Below are positions 1 to 10,945 of a stretch of DNA of 64,000 nt, one piece after another. Position 1 is the stretch's first letter. Every line of letters begins with the position of its first letter. This DNA comes from Conus ventricosus (taxonomy: Eukaryota; Mollusca; Gastropoda; Neogastropoda; Conidae). The notes beneath the pieces were generated by a model that was not told the DNA's origin, ran no database searches, and saw only the letters and a program-made list of their open reading frames with translations. Both the position numbers and the translations under genes were made by a program. The DNA lies in NCBI GenBank assembly GCA_018398815.1, contig CM031621.1, positions 1,253,806 through 1,317,805 on the forward strand. The letters are read 5' to 3'.

Positions 1-727
1 TTCTGATTTGGAGGTGATAAAGAAAGAGGTGTCTCCTCACACCATCCACTCTTTCCCACCCCATCCACCACCGTGAGGATGCTGCTGACAGCTGCCCTAA
101 AAGGGTCATGTCAGGTCAACCGCGCTTGAGTAACACTGTAACTGAACTAGAGTGGCACTATCTTAGTTGATCACAGTGATTATAATTATTTTCATGCTCG
201 ATGTGTGAATTAATTAATCAATCAACAATATTAGTAATATCATTATTAAGAATATTTATACTCCTACTCAACTGAATACCTAGGCGATTACATGTAACAA
301 GAACAGATATCAAACCACAGGCCAAATAAATTAGAACAATAAGCAATTATACAAAACACACCCTAAGTCACAAGCTTGCTCCATATCCACACGTAGGCCT
401 ATCACCCACCACCCAGCTCCGCCCTTTCACACTTCCTCTCCACCAATCACCCACCTATCAACAAAAACAGTTACTCTTAGATGAATAAACGCATCCAAAC
501 ACATAGAAAACTCCTGAAAGTAGCGCTTCACACACAAGAAAGAAACGTTTTGAAGTTTTTAAAAGAGGGCAGAGAGACAGAGTATCTGGGTTGATTTGGG
601 AGATTATTCCAAGCAGTGCTGTCTTGATGTTTTTGCTATTTCGGAATTGCCCAGGGATGACCAAGCGCGATATTTTTGTCTGGATAGTATATCATTTGAA
701 AAGTGACACCATTGGTTGTGGTTGCAG
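1..727. other. Presumed intron, no gene seen
   Basis: AT-rich sequence with no convincing coding frame on either strand. The last bases (to 727) form a splice acceptor ending TTGCAG before the first recognised exon of the + strand membrane protein gene, so this is most simply the 3' end of an intron whose upstream exon lies left of the window. I see no conserved element or long repeat here. Confidence 0.5.
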
Positions 728-877
728 GCAGTTTCAGATCGTCCGATAGACGCACTGCATGAATACCTGGTGTTGCACGTGTCCGCTGCCCTGGTAGTGC
801 CAGCCCTCATCTGGTTCCTCAGTACAGACCCCTCTGACATCACTATCCGGACTGCTCTTGCTCTCAGCAGGACTGTG
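728..877 (+). CDS. Multi-pass membrane protein, first visible exon (first half, part 1)
   Basis: A 150-bp, 50-codon exon, phase 0 at both ends, between an acceptor ending TTGCAG and a donor GTCAGT at 878. It begins AVSDRPIDALHEYL and ends ALALSRTV. A hydrophobic segment of about 17 residues (LHVSAALVVPALIWFL) follows the DALHEYL motif. The same layout recurs in the exon at 16089 (DQELDELHTYL to LFSRAL), so the two exons are ancient duplicates. A second possible acceptor lies 4 bases further in (GCAG, exon from 732). The protein's N-terminus is not in the window. I do not recognise the family; p53-inducible protein 11 has a vaguely similar RLYG-plus-helix pattern, but I do not assign it. Confidence 0.7.
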
Positions 878-1690
878 GTCAGTGGTTTAGTGTCCTCTCT
901 GTCGAGCTTCCATGTTTCTCTCTTGTTCCCATCCCTTCTTTTCTGTCTTTTTCTCGAATGCCAGTATCTGCCTTTCTTATCTCTTTATCTGTCTTCTCTT
1001 TTTATCGTTTTAATTTCTGGTTGTCTCCATATCTTTTTGTACAATTTTTGTTGGTGGTTTTCCTTTACTTTCTGTGTATCTGTGACAAGTAGGGGTGGCA
1101 GGTGTGGTCCTCAAGGGGATGGACGAGAATATTTTCTCTGTTGGATTTACAGAGTAGTTTGCATTTTAAAATTTCACCTTCACCCTCTCACTTACGGTGA
1201 TGGAAGGAGTAACTTCCTGGTACTAGTCATCGAAAGAAATTCTTATTTTTCTAGGGACTGTTAGAAATACTCAAGAGTGGCTCACGAAGAATGCTCCTCT
1301 TTCAAAATATTACAAATTGACACATTTCGGTTTTCCAAATGCAAGACACATTGAACAAGACGCACTTTCATCCACAAGCCCTTAGAGTTGTTGAATGAAT
1401 AATATTATACACTTTTACACTATAAACTGTTGCTATATGCTGATTTGATCAGATGTGTGCTTGTGTGGATGTGGGCTGGTGGTGGTGGTGGTGGTGCGTG
1501 GGTGTGGGTGTGTGCATCTACATATAAAAGCATCTGTATTTGTGTGTCTGGTTCTATAACAGAGTGTGTACGTACATACACAGCATAAATTACAATATCA
1601 TCACAGTTAAGATTGTTAATTTATATGTATTTCCTACTTTTATAGTTGATTTCATTGTCAATTTCTTAATTTGATCCACTTTCTTACATA
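878..1690. other. Intron start
   Basis: Non-coding start of a roughly 8.8-kb intron. It is pyrimidine-rich at first, then holds a dispersed repeat copy (1100-1290, listed separately), and is AT-rich with short GT-rich stretches after that. No gene is seen. Confidence 0.5.
1100..1290. repeat. Dispersed repeat D1, copy 1
   Basis: About 190 bp closely similar and in the same orientation to 10757-10945. Shared blocks include GAATATTTTCTCTGTT, GTACTAGTCATCGAAAGAAA and GGGACTGTTA followed by AATACTCAA. Both copies lie in introns of the same gene and both are followed, at different distances, by another shared repeat (2440-2985 and 11060-11526), which suggests pieces of one transposable element. 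The type is unknown. Confidence 0.7.
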
Positions 1691-1719
1691 ACTCTCTATC
1701 ATAGCCAAATTTGCAGATG

Positions 1720-1720
<1 letters not shown>

Positions 1721-1765
<45 letters not shown>

Positions 1766-1784
1766 TCTCTGTCACACACACACA

Positions 1785-1828
<44 letters not shown>

Positions 1829-1872
1829 CGCTCGCTCTCTCTCTTTCTCTGTGTGTGTGTGTGTGTGTGTGT
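1721..1872. repeat. (CT)n/(CA)n/(GT)n compound microsatellite
   Basis: About 150 bp of uninterrupted CT dinucleotides, a short CA block, more CT, then GT. The frames read through it give only serine/leucine or Arg/Glu homopolymers and are not genes. Confidence 0.95.
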
Positions 1873-2090
1873 TACATTTTCAATAATGTCACTTCTATTC
1901 ACGGTTTTTACTGGTCACAGTTCAATAATTCAATGTTAATTATTTTAACACACATCACATAATACATTAAAAAAATCACTCAGTTAATTCTTTCGGCGCC
2001 TAGGATCGATGTTTAAAGTTAAACTAATAACAAAATGTGTGAAAATTATCCGGATGATAACAATTGGAAAGCAAATTCTGTGCAACCATG

Positions 2091-2092
<2 letters not shown>

Positions 2093-2142
<50 letters not shown>

Positions 2143-2152
2143 TGTGTGTGTG
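2093..2152. repeat. (CA)n followed by (GT)n microsatellite
   Basis: A run of about 45 bases of CA abuts GTGTGTGTGTG, giving a perfect dinucleotide inverted repeat able to fold back on itself. Confidence 0.95.
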
Positions 2153-2165
2153 ATCGGGCGCACAG

Positions 2166-2240
2166 AAGATAAGATAAGATAATGTTGCTTATAGCCCAGC
2201 CGACCGCAAAGGGCCACATCAGGGCTGAGGGCGCACAGAA
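2166..2240 (+). repeat. SINE-like repeat copy (GATAAGATAATGTTGCTTAT family)
   Basis: It starts with the GATAA repeat, then AATGTTGCTTATAGCCCAGC, CGACCGCAAAGGGCCACATC and AGGGCTG. The same consensus recurs three times at 15783-16030 and once at 61861-61997, where it ends in a long poly(A). It is therefore a dispersed, probably retroposed, repeat inside an intron. Confidence 0.7.
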
Positions 2241-2439
2241 AAACGGCGTGTTGTGTGTACAGTGTTTCTTTTTTTTTCTTTCTTGTAAGCGACAGTTTCA
2301 CATCGCGTGTCAAAGAAAATTGTGTGAGGCAGCCGGCTCTGTCCGGGTCCACTATGCACGCTTCCAAGGACCCAGCCAACTGGCCAAGGCAAGGCCATGC
2401 TTTGCACAGCCGGGTCCGGGTCCATTATGCACGTAGCCT

Positions 2440-2985
2440 TAAGTGTACTTTCACACACCAACTTTACTTGTATATACAAGGCTAAAATATACCATCAGTA
2501 GAACTTCAGTCAAATCAGTCTTTATTTTGGCTGACTTTTCCCTCACATGAACTCATCATAAAGGGAGGGAGTGTTCTTGATGAGTTGAGCTGGAGTGCGC
2601 TTGGTTACTTAGCTTGTTAGCTGGAGAGGTGTGTGGATCTCTCTCTGGTTGCTGGTGACTGGTCCACCTTCTCTTACGGCAGACTGACCTGTGTTGGGTC
2701 TGCTTGGCCATGTGGTAGGTGGATTCTTGATCCTGTGCTGGGCCAGTTGCAGGAAGCCTAGGTGCATACCCAGGGTCTTGACATTACAGAACCTGGTTTG
2801 TAGAGAAGTATCTGGGAATCTGGCTTGATGAGTCCTCATACTTGCCCTCTGGCTTTCAGTAAAGGTGTGATGTCCTTCAGCCGGCAAAGGAACAGATTAG
2901 CATAAATATGTCTGCCTGAATCTTCAGTCTCCACTTTATGTCTTCACCCAGGTTTTGAGTGGATTTTAGCAAGTGTTGGAAGAGA
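2440..2985 (-). mobile_element. Retroelement 3'-end-like repeat, copy 1
   Basis: Homologous over about 500 bp to 11060-11526, the sequence directly downstream of the minus-strand LINE relic. Shared blocks are CACTTTCACACA, CAACTTTACTTGT, GTTGCTGGTGACTG, GAACCTGGT and GCCCTCTGG. Homology stops shortly after TTTTGAGTGGA, so it looks like a 5'-truncated element tail in minus orientation. It could also be an independent repeat that both loci acquired. Confidence 0.6.
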
Positions 2986-3750
2986 GTAAAAGAATGCAAA
3001 ACAATTGAAGGAAAACAACTCATAAACTCAGCTGAAGTAGGTACTGGAATACACTTAGACCAAGTACACATGTTGATTCGAGTCCTCTACCACAAATCAT
3101 TAAGGCAATCAAAAGTATTCATAAATCACCTTTCAGATTTCACCCAGTATAGGCTTAAAGTTAAGTCAGAACATAGTATTCAGTAATAATCACAACAGAT
3201 AGCACCAAGTATTGGTAAAAGATTATACTGTTCAAAGATTACATTCATCAATCATCTGAACAGTTTTTACAAAGTAGTGGCAAAAACTTCAACTGTTACA
3301 GAAGAGTACTTATTCATCATTTTGATAGATGTTACCAATGACTAGCCTGAGCTGTACTGTCAAAACATATGGCATAAAGACAAGCTATACATAGTCTCAA
3401 GACTTAAAAACTTAGTTTCAACTCACATTTCTTCTGGGTTAATCAGTGAAACTTGACACAGGATCTCAGAGTAGGAGAGATGAACATTCTCCTATCTGGT
3501 ATACACCAGTGTGTGACACTGACGACGATCATCTTACCACCTTTAGTGGAGCAGTGAAGTGAAGAAGCCTGATTTGATTTCCCCTTTTTGTGTGCTGAGA
3601 TACACATCCTGTCTCTGATGCCTGTCTGGTTGAAAGGTTGTTAGAGGAATAGGACAGCCAATACTATCATTATAGACAAGAAGAGAGGGGGAGGGGGCGT
3701 TAGTAATCGGAGGAGGGGGAGGAGGATCTGGAATGAGGAAGTCATCCTCG
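2986..3750. other. Intron sequence without recognisable feature
   Basis: AT-rich and without repeats up to about 3650, then a purine-rich stretch (GAGAGGGGGAGGGGG) leading into the 43-bp array. Short open frames lack any family motif. Confidence 0.4.
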
Positions 3751-5233
3751 TGCTGGCGAGTAGAGAGGACAGCATCTGCAGTGTAAGGTCATGTGCTGGC
3801 GAGTAGAGAGGACAGCATCTGCAGTGTGAGATCCTGTGCTGGCGAGTAGAGAGGACAGCATCTGCAGTGTGAGGTCATGTGCTGGCGAGTAGAGAGGACA
3901 GCATCTGCAGTGTGAGATCTTGTACTTGCGAGTAGAGAGGACAGCATCTGCAGTGTGAGGTCATGTGCTGGCGAGTAGAGAGGACAGCATCTGCAGTGTG
4001 AAGTCATGTGCTGGCGAGTAGAGAGGACAGCATCTGCAGTGTGAGGTCATGTGCTGGCGAGTAGAGAGGACAGCATCTGCAGTGTGAGGTCATGTGCTGG
4101 CGAGTAGAGAGGACAACATCTGCAGTGTGAGGTCATGTGCTGGCGAGTAGAGAGGACAGCATCTGCAGTGTGAGGTTATGGGCTGGGGAGTAGAGAGGAC
4201 AGCATCTGCAGTGCGAGGTCATGTGCTGGCGAGTAGAGAGGACAGCATCTGCAGTGTGAGGTCATGTGCTGGCGAGTAGAGAGGACAACATCTGCAGTGT
4301 GAGGTCATGTGCTGGCGAGTAGAGAGGACAACATCTGCAGTGCGAGGTCATGTGCTGGTGAGTAGAGAGGACAGCATCTGCAGTGTGAGGTCATGTGCTG
4401 GCGAGTAGAGAGGACAGCATCTGCAGTGTGAGGTCATGTGATGGCGAGTAGAGAGGACAGCATCTGCAGTGTGAGGTTATGGGCTGGCGAGTAGAGAGGA
4501 CAGCATCTGCAGTGTGAGGTCATGTGCTGGCGAGTAGAGAGGACAGCATCTGCAGTGTGAGATCCTGTGCTGGCGAGTAGAGAGGACAGCATCTGCAGTG
4601 TGAGGTCATGTGCTGGCGAGTAGAGAGGACAGCATCTGCAGTGTGAGATCCTGTGCTGGCGAGTAGAGAGGACAGCATCTGCAGTGTGAGGTCATGTGCT
4701 GGCGAGTAGAGAGGACAGCATCTGCAGTGTGAGATTCTGTGCTGGCGAGTAGAGAGGACAGCATCTGCAGTGTGAGGTCATGTGCTGGCGAGTAGAGAGG
4801 ACAGCATCTGCAGTGTGAGATCCTGTGCTGGCGAGTAGAGAGGACAACATCTGCAGTGTGAGGTCATGTGCTGGCGAGCAGAGAGGACAGCATCTGCAGT
4901 GTGAGATCCTGTGCTGGCGAGTAGAGAGGACAGCATCTGCAGTGTGAGATCCTGTGCTGGCGAGCAGAGAGGACAGCATCTGCAGTGTGAGATCCTGTGT
5001 TGGCGAGTAGAGAGGACAGCATCTGCAGTGTGAGATCCTGTGCTGGCGAGTAGAGAGGACAGCATCTGCAGTGTGAGATCCTGTGCTGGCGAGTAGAGAG
5101 GACAGCATCTGCAGTGTGAGATCCTGTGCTGGCGAGTAGAGAGGACAGCATCTGCAGTGTGAGATCCTGTGCTGGCGAGTAGAGAGGACAACATCTGCAG
5201 TGTGAGATCCTGTGCTGGCGAGTAGAGAGGACA
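3751..5233. repeat. 43-bp minisatellite, about 34 copies
   Basis: The unit is built from GCTGGCGAGTAGAGAGGACA and GCATCTGCAGTGTGAG, followed by a variable segment, GTCATGT or ATCCTGT. The type ending GTCATGT fills the left, the two types alternate around 4500-4830, and the ATCCTGT type is nearly uniform from 4890 to the end. Minus-strand frames read through it as cysteine/serine/leucine-rich repeats only because the unit has no stop in that frame; 43 is not a multiple of 3. It lies in an intron. Confidence 0.95.
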
Positions 5234-5640
5234 ATCTTTAAGATGCTGGAGCTTTTTTAGCCTCCATGCAGATTAACAAAGCTACGTTGTCAACACCTGT
5301 GAGGCATGGATACACAAGGACATCTGGCCTGTCCATGGTATTTATATAAGACATGGGTAGATTGCGTAACGGTCTACAGCCATCATTTCTGCGATCAGAG
5401 CGAGTGTGAGATGGAAGGGAGGGAGGAAGTTTGGCAGCTTCTGTAAAGTAGAGGACGACGAGGGAGATCTTTCCCCATCCATGACTGGTCGCTGCACGAT
5501 CAGGTAAGGAAAGGGAAGACAGGTGCATGGTTGAAGATTTGCTCTACTGTTACATAAAAATTCTCCGTCCTATTGGTGTCAGCGCTGCGCGCCTATCACG
5601 GTTTTGGTTTGCATCAAACATCAGCCAGACAGAAAGATGG
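5234..5640. other. Intron sequence, no gene
   Basis: Sequence between the 43-bp array and the first 135-bp direct repeat. No conserved motif or repeat was seen. Confidence 0.4.
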
Positions 5641-5768
5641 AAGAGTGTGAGAGGAGGAGGGGGATGAGGGATGAAAGTAGACTTTAAAATATGTAAACTG
5701 ATAGTCCTTATTGCGGTTTGTAGTATAGAGAGAGAGAGCGGGAGAAGTGATGTCTTTCAATTGTCATG
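5638..5768. repeat. 135-bp direct repeat, left copy
   Basis: Matches 6127-6262 in the same orientation, sharing GAAGAGTGTGAGAGGAGGAG, GACTTTAAAAT and ATTGTCATG. Together the two flank the integrase relic. They may be eroded terminal repeats or a local duplication. Confidence 0.7.
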
Positions 5769-5879
5769 CCAAGAAAAGTTCTCTTTTGAGAGAAATTTTA
5801 CATTGGCAGCCAACACCGATCCTGGTCCGTTATAGATCTGGTGCTAGCCGCAGACTCACCAAGACACCAACAGTGGAGC

Positions 5880-6110
5880 CTCAGAATGTGGCAGTGGCCT
5901 TTTGTCTGCTTGCAGCTGGCTTGTCAGGCGGGACCAAGGAAGATTGGAACCCCTGATTGTGTGACAGGTTTTGGCACAGGGAACAGGAATGGACAAAGCG
6001 TTTGATGTCCTCTGATACCCCTGGCCAGAGGTACTGACCTGTCACTTGTTGACTTGTGGCTCCAATACCTCAGTGGCCTCTTGAATGGAGTGTGTACTTC
6101 CAGCACTTGG
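5880..6110 (-). pseudogene. Gypsy-type LTR retrotransposon integrase zinc-binding fragment
   Basis: Read on the minus strand, one frame gives TGQYLWPGVSEDIKRF followed by VHSCSLCQNLSHNQ. This is the typical Y.WPG...D...F...C..C pattern of the N-terminal HHCC zinc-binding domain of Gypsy/chromovirus integrases. The GH of the second zinc histidine is followed by an in-frame stop (6067-6069). Only this domain and a proline-rich linker remain; no reverse transcriptase or protease is nearby. A dead fragment in an intron. Confidence 0.7.
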
Positions 6111-6126
6111 GTCTGGTGTGGAGCTG

Positions 6127-6262
6127 GGAAGAGTGTGAGAGGAGGAGGGGGTTGAGGGATGAAGGCAGGGACTTTAAAATGATGTAAACTGATGATCCTA
6201 ACTGCAGTTTGTGAGATGGGGAGGTATAGAAAGAGAGGAAGAGGTGATGGCTTTCTATTGTC
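6127..6262. repeat. 135-bp direct repeat, right copy
   Basis: Partner of 5638-5768, diverged by substitutions and small indels. It leads directly into the pyrimidine-rich tract. Confidence 0.7.
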
Positions 6263-6945
6263 ATGTCACACTCTTGATATTTTTTTGTCCTGTTTTTTTT
6301 TTGTGACCTACATTTTCTTTCTTTCTTTCTTTAATTTCTCTTTTCTTTCTTTTTCTTTTTTCTTATTCGTTTTCTTTCCTTATCTGTTATTTTCCCAGCC
6401 TTCCTTTCATCTTTTCCTCTTTGTAATACTCCTTGTCCTCTCCCTGTCTCTTCCTTTTCTTTTGCTTTGTAATACTCCTTGTCCTCTCCCTGTCTCTTCC
6501 TTTTGTTTTGCTGTTCATATAGGCCTATTCCTTTGGCCTTTCCTTCTTTCTTCCTTTCTTTCTTTTTTCCTTCTGTCTTCACCAGCACTTTCTTCCATTT
6601 TCATTCTTTTGATTTTCTTCAGTTTCCCACCTTTAAAAAAAAAAAAAAACAGTACCCATCCTTTCGAATCCTATGTGAAAACAAAAAGTAGGTAATTGCG
6701 TTTTCTATTTTCATTCCCTGTTTTTTTCTTTCTTTTTTTAAGTCTGATTTTCTTTCGTTTCAGCATTTCTCTCTTTTTTCCTTATTCTCCATTTTTTTCT
6801 GTTTGTCAGTTCATGAAAAGAAAAATCTTCCTGGATTCCTTTTTCTCCTCCCAAACCTGTCTTTGCTACTTCCATCTTTATTCATTGTTTTCTCCTTTTC
6901 ATCTTGATTCTTTCCATCTTCTTCATCTTGATTCCTAAGCTAGAA
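6263..6945. repeat. Pyrimidine-rich tract with a 45-bp duplication
   Basis: About 680 bp of T/C-rich sequence with few purines, interrupted by an A tract near 6635. A block containing TTGTAATACTCCTTGTCCTC is duplicated in tandem (about 6421 and 6466). The long phenylalanine/leucine/serine frame through it is a composition artefact. Confidence 0.85.
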
Positions 6946-7006
6946 CGGACAATGTACCTAACTGGTAAAGTAGGCACTAGTGTCTGTATTGATGTCAAGA
7001 CGCAAC

Positions 7007-7008
<2 letters not shown>

Positions 7009-7074
<66 letters not shown>

Positions 7075-7076
7075 AG
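7009..7076. repeat. (GT)n microsatellite
   Basis: Nearly pure GT dinucleotides with two TATG interruptions; potential Z-DNA former. Confidence 0.95.
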
Positions 7077-7234
7077 TGCCTATGTGTTTGCTTACATTCA
7101 AATAGTCGACTGTTTGCACATTTGCTACAACATAGTTTGCCTTTTTGTACAAACACAGCTAAGAAAAAGAGGAAGAGACAGTCTGACTTGACATGCAGAC
7201 AGAAGAGATAATCATGTCCACAATCGACATGCCT

Positions 7235-7272
7235 GTGTGCGTGAGAATGTGTGTAGAACTCTGTGTCTGTGT

Positions 7273-7303
<31 letters not shown>

Positions 7304-7432
7304 CATAAGAATGTGCCCGTATGTGCGTGTGTGTGCATTTGTGCACACACACGTGTGAGCACGTGTGCATGCATATATATATTTATATATACACGTGTGC
7401 GTATGTGTGTGTGTGTGTGTGTGTGTGTTACA
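7235..7432. repeat. Compound (GT)n microsatellite
   Basis: Several GT runs separated by short mixed segments (ATATATATTTATATATAC near 7374), directly upstream of the 27-bp array. Confidence 0.9.
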
Positions 7433-7547
7433 GGCTATGGGAATAGTGGTAGTGCTGACTCTAGTGGCGCAGCGTGAGGACAATATCCTCTCCACGTCGG
7501 TATGTACTTAACAGTTCCATCCATCGCACAAAAAGTGTCATACCCAT

Positions 7548-9222
7548 GTCAGCATGAACCATAAAAGCCCTGAAGTCAGCATGAACCATAAAAACCCTGA
7601 AGTCAGCATGAACCATAAAAACTCTGAAGTCAGCATGAATCATAAAAGCCCTGAAGTCAGCATGAACCATAAAAACCCTGAAGTCAGCATGAACCATAAA
7701 AACCCTGAAGTCAGCATGAACCATAAAAACTCTGAAGTCAGCATGAACCATAAAAACCCTGAAGTCAGCATGAACCATAAAAGCCCTGAAGTCAGCATGA
7801 ACCCTAAAAGCCCTGAAAGTCAACATGAACCATAAAAACTCTGAAGTCAGCATGAATCATAAAAGCCCTGAAGTCAGCATGAATCATAAAAGCCCTGAAG
7901 TCAGCATGAACCATAAAAACTCTGAAGTCAGCATGAATCATAAAAGCCCTGAAGTCAGCATGAACCCTAAAAGCCCTGAAGTCAACATGAACCATAAAAA
8001 CTCTGAAGTCAGCATGAATCATAAAAGCCCTGAAGTCAGCATGAACCTAAAAGCCCTGAAGTCAACATGAACCATAAAAACACTGAAGTCAGCATGAATC
8101 ATAAAAGCCCTGAAGTCAGCATGAATCATAAAAGCCCTGAAGTCAGCATGAATCATAAAAGCCCTGAAGTCAGCATGAACCCTAAAAGCCCTGAAGTCAA
8201 CATGAACCATAAAAACTCTGAAGTCAGCATGAACCATAAAAGCCCTGAAGTCAGCATGAATCATAAAAGCCCTGAAGTTAGCATGAACCATAAAAACTCT
8301 GAAGTCAGCATTAATCATAAAAGCCCTGAAGTCAGCATGAATCATAAAAGCCCTGAAGTCAGCATGAACCCTAAAAGCCCTGAAGTCAGCATGAATCATA
8401 AAAGCCCTGAAGTCAGCATGAACCATAAAAACTCTGAAGTCAGCATGAATCATAAAAGCCCTGAAGTCAGCATGAACCCTAAAAGCCCTGAAGTCAGCAT
8501 GAATCATAAAAGCCCTGAAGTCAGCATGAATCATAAAAGCCCTGAAGTCAGCATGAACCCTAAAAGCCTGAAGTCAACATGAACCATAAAAACTCTGAAG
8601 TCAGCATGAACCATAAAAGCCCTGAAGTCAGCATGAATCATAAAAGCCCTGAAGTCAGCATGAACCATTAAAAACTCTGAAGTCAGCATTAATCATAAAA
8701 GCCCTGAAGTCAGCATGAATCATAAAAGCCCTGAAGTCAGCATGAACCCTAAAAGCCCTGAAGTCAGCATGAATCCTAAAAGCCCTGAAGTCAGCATGAA
8801 CCATAAAAACTCTGAAGTCAGCATGAATCATAAAAGCCCTGAAGTCAGCATGAACCCTAAAAGCCCTGAAGTCAGCATGAATCATAAAAGCCCTGAAGTC
8901 AGCATGAATCATAAAAGCCCTGAAGTCAGCATGAACCCTAAAAGCCCTGAAGTCAGCATGAACCCTAAAAGCCCTGAAGTCAGCATGAATCATAAAAGCC
9001 CTGAAGTCAGCATGAATCATAAAAGCCCTGAAGTCAGCATGAACCCTAAAAGCCCTGAAGTCAGCATGAACCCTAAAAGCCCTAAAGTCAGCATGAATCA
9101 TAAAAGCCCTGAAGTCAGCATGAACCCTAAAAGCCCTGAAGTCAGCATGAACCCTAAAAGCCCTGAAGTCAGCATGAACCCTAAAAGCCCTGAAGTCAGC
9201 ATGAACCATAAAAGCCCTGAAG
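7548..9222. repeat. 27-bp minisatellite (9 codons), about 62 copies
   Basis: The unit is GTCAGCATGAACCATAAA plus AGCCCTGAA, or the variants AACTCTGAA, ATCATAAA and ACCCTAAA. Because 27 is a multiple of 3, both strands stay open: the + strand reads MNHKSPEVS repeats and the minus strand FRAFMIHAD repeats. The + frame is broken by indels near 7815, 8046, 8570 and 8665, leaving blocks of 93 to 172 residues. It lies in the intron between the exons at 728 and 9641, with no splice-site or database support for translation, so I annotate it as a repeat. Confidence 0.95.
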
Positions 9223-9640
9223 CGACTCCATAGCACCACAGTGTCTTCCTGTGTGAGTGGTCCCATGCCCACCTAATACTGACAGCTCCCAGTGAATTGC
9301 CATTGATGGCAAAGATTGATAGAGTGAGTCTGCCTGTGGTTGTGTATGATTCGAAAGGGGGAGGGGGGTTAGAAGTATTATGTCATAGGATGGAACAGCA
9401 AACAAATGTTTTTACAACAACAACAACAAAACAGAAAAAAAGAAAGAAACATGAAAACTGATGAACTCTGTAAGAGCGAGAGTAAATAACTCATAATGGG
9501 GACTGATCCACATGTAATAAAATCAGTGCATATTGTCAAATGTTACAGTTAACTTTAACTTGGTATATCACAAACTTCACTATTTTTCATTTCTAACCTT
9601 GAAATAATAAAGGAATTTTGATTGTGCCTTCTCTCTGTAG
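9223..9640. other. Intron end preceding exon at 9641
   Basis: Ordinary AT-rich intron sequence that ends in a good polypyrimidine tract and acceptor (CTTCTCTCTGTAG) just before 9641. Confidence 0.6.
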
Positions 9641-9835
9641 AGTTACGAGTACGTAATTCTCATCACGGGTACAGTGGCCTTAGTGTATGCTATACACCTG
9701 TTCTACAAGAACTCTGTGAACGCTGACAAACGCTTGGGCAACCTGAATACCAACCTGAACATGGACCTCACCTTGTCCGCCCTGAGTGGGTCTGTCTGCC
9801 TGTGTTTGCCCTTCCTACCAGCCTACTACCTCTTT
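9641..9835 (+). CDS. Multi-pass membrane protein, exon (first half, part 2)
   Basis: A 195-bp exon of 65 codons, phase 0 at both ends. The acceptor CTCTCTGTAG and the donor GTGAGT at 9836 are both strong. It encodes a hydrophobic segment of about 19 residues (YVILITGTVALVYAIHLFY), a polar loop with NADKRLGNLNTNLNMD, and a second hydrophobic segment (LSGSVCLCLPFLPAYYLF). It joins in frame to the exon at 728 and corresponds in position to the last exon (16610), which also starts with Ser at the junction. No catalytic motif is seen. Confidence 0.75.
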
Positions 9836-10656
9836 GTGAGTCACCGTCTACCAAATGTCACTGAAAAGGACGTAGTATTGAATGAGAAGTATTCATGGTG
9901 TAGTAGCGATAGCCGACATTGTAAGATTATCCACTCCACAACTGTAGACAGTGTGTTAATGGATGATAATTGATATCTTTATTTCATTTGAGAGAGAGTC
10001 GAGGGGAGGGGAGGAGGTTTGAGGGAGGGGGGGGGGGGTGATAGAAAGGTGGGGGTTAAATATGGCAAATACAGATGTGCCATACATGTGTGATTAAACA
10101 AACATGCCAGCTTAGGTCAGATACTTAAGGTCTCTAAGCTTTGAATTCAGTTCATGTCGTTTATAGCTCAGCCAACCACCAGAGGTAGGGTGGGTAGGGG
10201 TGAAAGGGGCGAGCTTACCAGGGCTATGATGTCAGCTGGCTGTACACAAAGTTTTTATTCTATAGGGTGTGTTTATGTTAGAATTGAAAGGTAAAGGGAA
10301 GGGCAGTGGTCTAATGCACAATTCACATGCATGTATGCTTATAAATGTATGTGTATGTATGAGATTTTGTGCAGGTGTGGGACATTGCGCATGTGTGCTG
10401 TAGGTGGGTTTTGATTGTATTTTTGATGTACTGGTTTACATACTGTTTCGTTGTTTTTTTTTAATCAGCCGTGATGACTTTATAAGAGTTATCACCTCTG
10501 GATTGCCATTTAACACATATGTCTGTACACAGTCTGCCCTCACACATATGCATACATATACATGCGCACGCATTCACACGCACAAGCGTGCAAGCTTCTA
10601 CACAAACACGCATACTCACACATATCAATCTATGTATGTATGCATGTATATATGTA
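9836..10656. other. Intron with G-run and a possible eroded repeat
   Basis: Non-coding. It contains a run of 13 or more G at about 10025-10038 and, at 10155-10240, sequence loosely resembling the SINE-like family (TTTATAGCTCAGCCAACCA). A short frame continuing past the donor at 9836 is an intron read-through. Confidence 0.4.
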
Positions 10657-10684
10657 GGCCTACACATACACACACACATACACA

Positions 10685-10719
<35 letters not shown>
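10657..10719. repeat. (CA)n microsatellite
   Basis: CA dinucleotide run with a few TACA interruptions, preceding the second D1 repeat copy. Confidence 0.95.
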
Positions 10720-10756
10720 TGATAATGGTGCATATTATGCTGAGTAGCTGTGACGA

Positions 10757-10945
10757 GAACTGGCGGTGGGTCAGTGCGTCCTCCAGGGGAAGGACCTGGA
10801 ATATTTTCTCTGTTAGAGTTACGTTCAAATTTCACCTCCACCTTCTCTCTCTTACTAGTGATGGAAGGAGCAACTTTCTGGTACTAGTCATCGAAAGAAA
10901 TGTGTATTTTTCTCGGGACTGTTAAAATACTCAATAGTGGCTCAG
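10757..10945. repeat. Dispersed repeat D1, copy 2
   Basis: Second copy of the 1100-1290 repeat, same orientation (GAATATTTTCTCTGTTAG, GTACTAGTCATCGAAAGAAA). Only about 115 bp separate it from the retroelement 3'-end-like repeat at 11060. Confidence 0.7.

Noticed and set aside
716..1264. 182-codon frame starting at 716
   Set aside because: Only 728-877 is supported as an exon; the rest reads through a good donor into a pyrimidine-rich intron and a dispersed repeat.
3789..5234. Minus-strand Cys/Ser/Leu repeat proteins
   Set aside because: Frames through the 43-bp array only; unit length is not a multiple of three and no conserved family.
6192..6938. Phe/Leu-rich membrane protein
   Set aside because: Composition artefact of a T/C-rich tract.
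7554..9233. Repeat protein genes of 93-172 codons
   Set aside because: Broken by indels between blocks, intronic, no splice or start context; kept as a repeat with a note.
10404..10925. 173-codon frame with poly His/Thr
   Set aside because: Reads through a (CA)n microsatellite and the D1 repeat.
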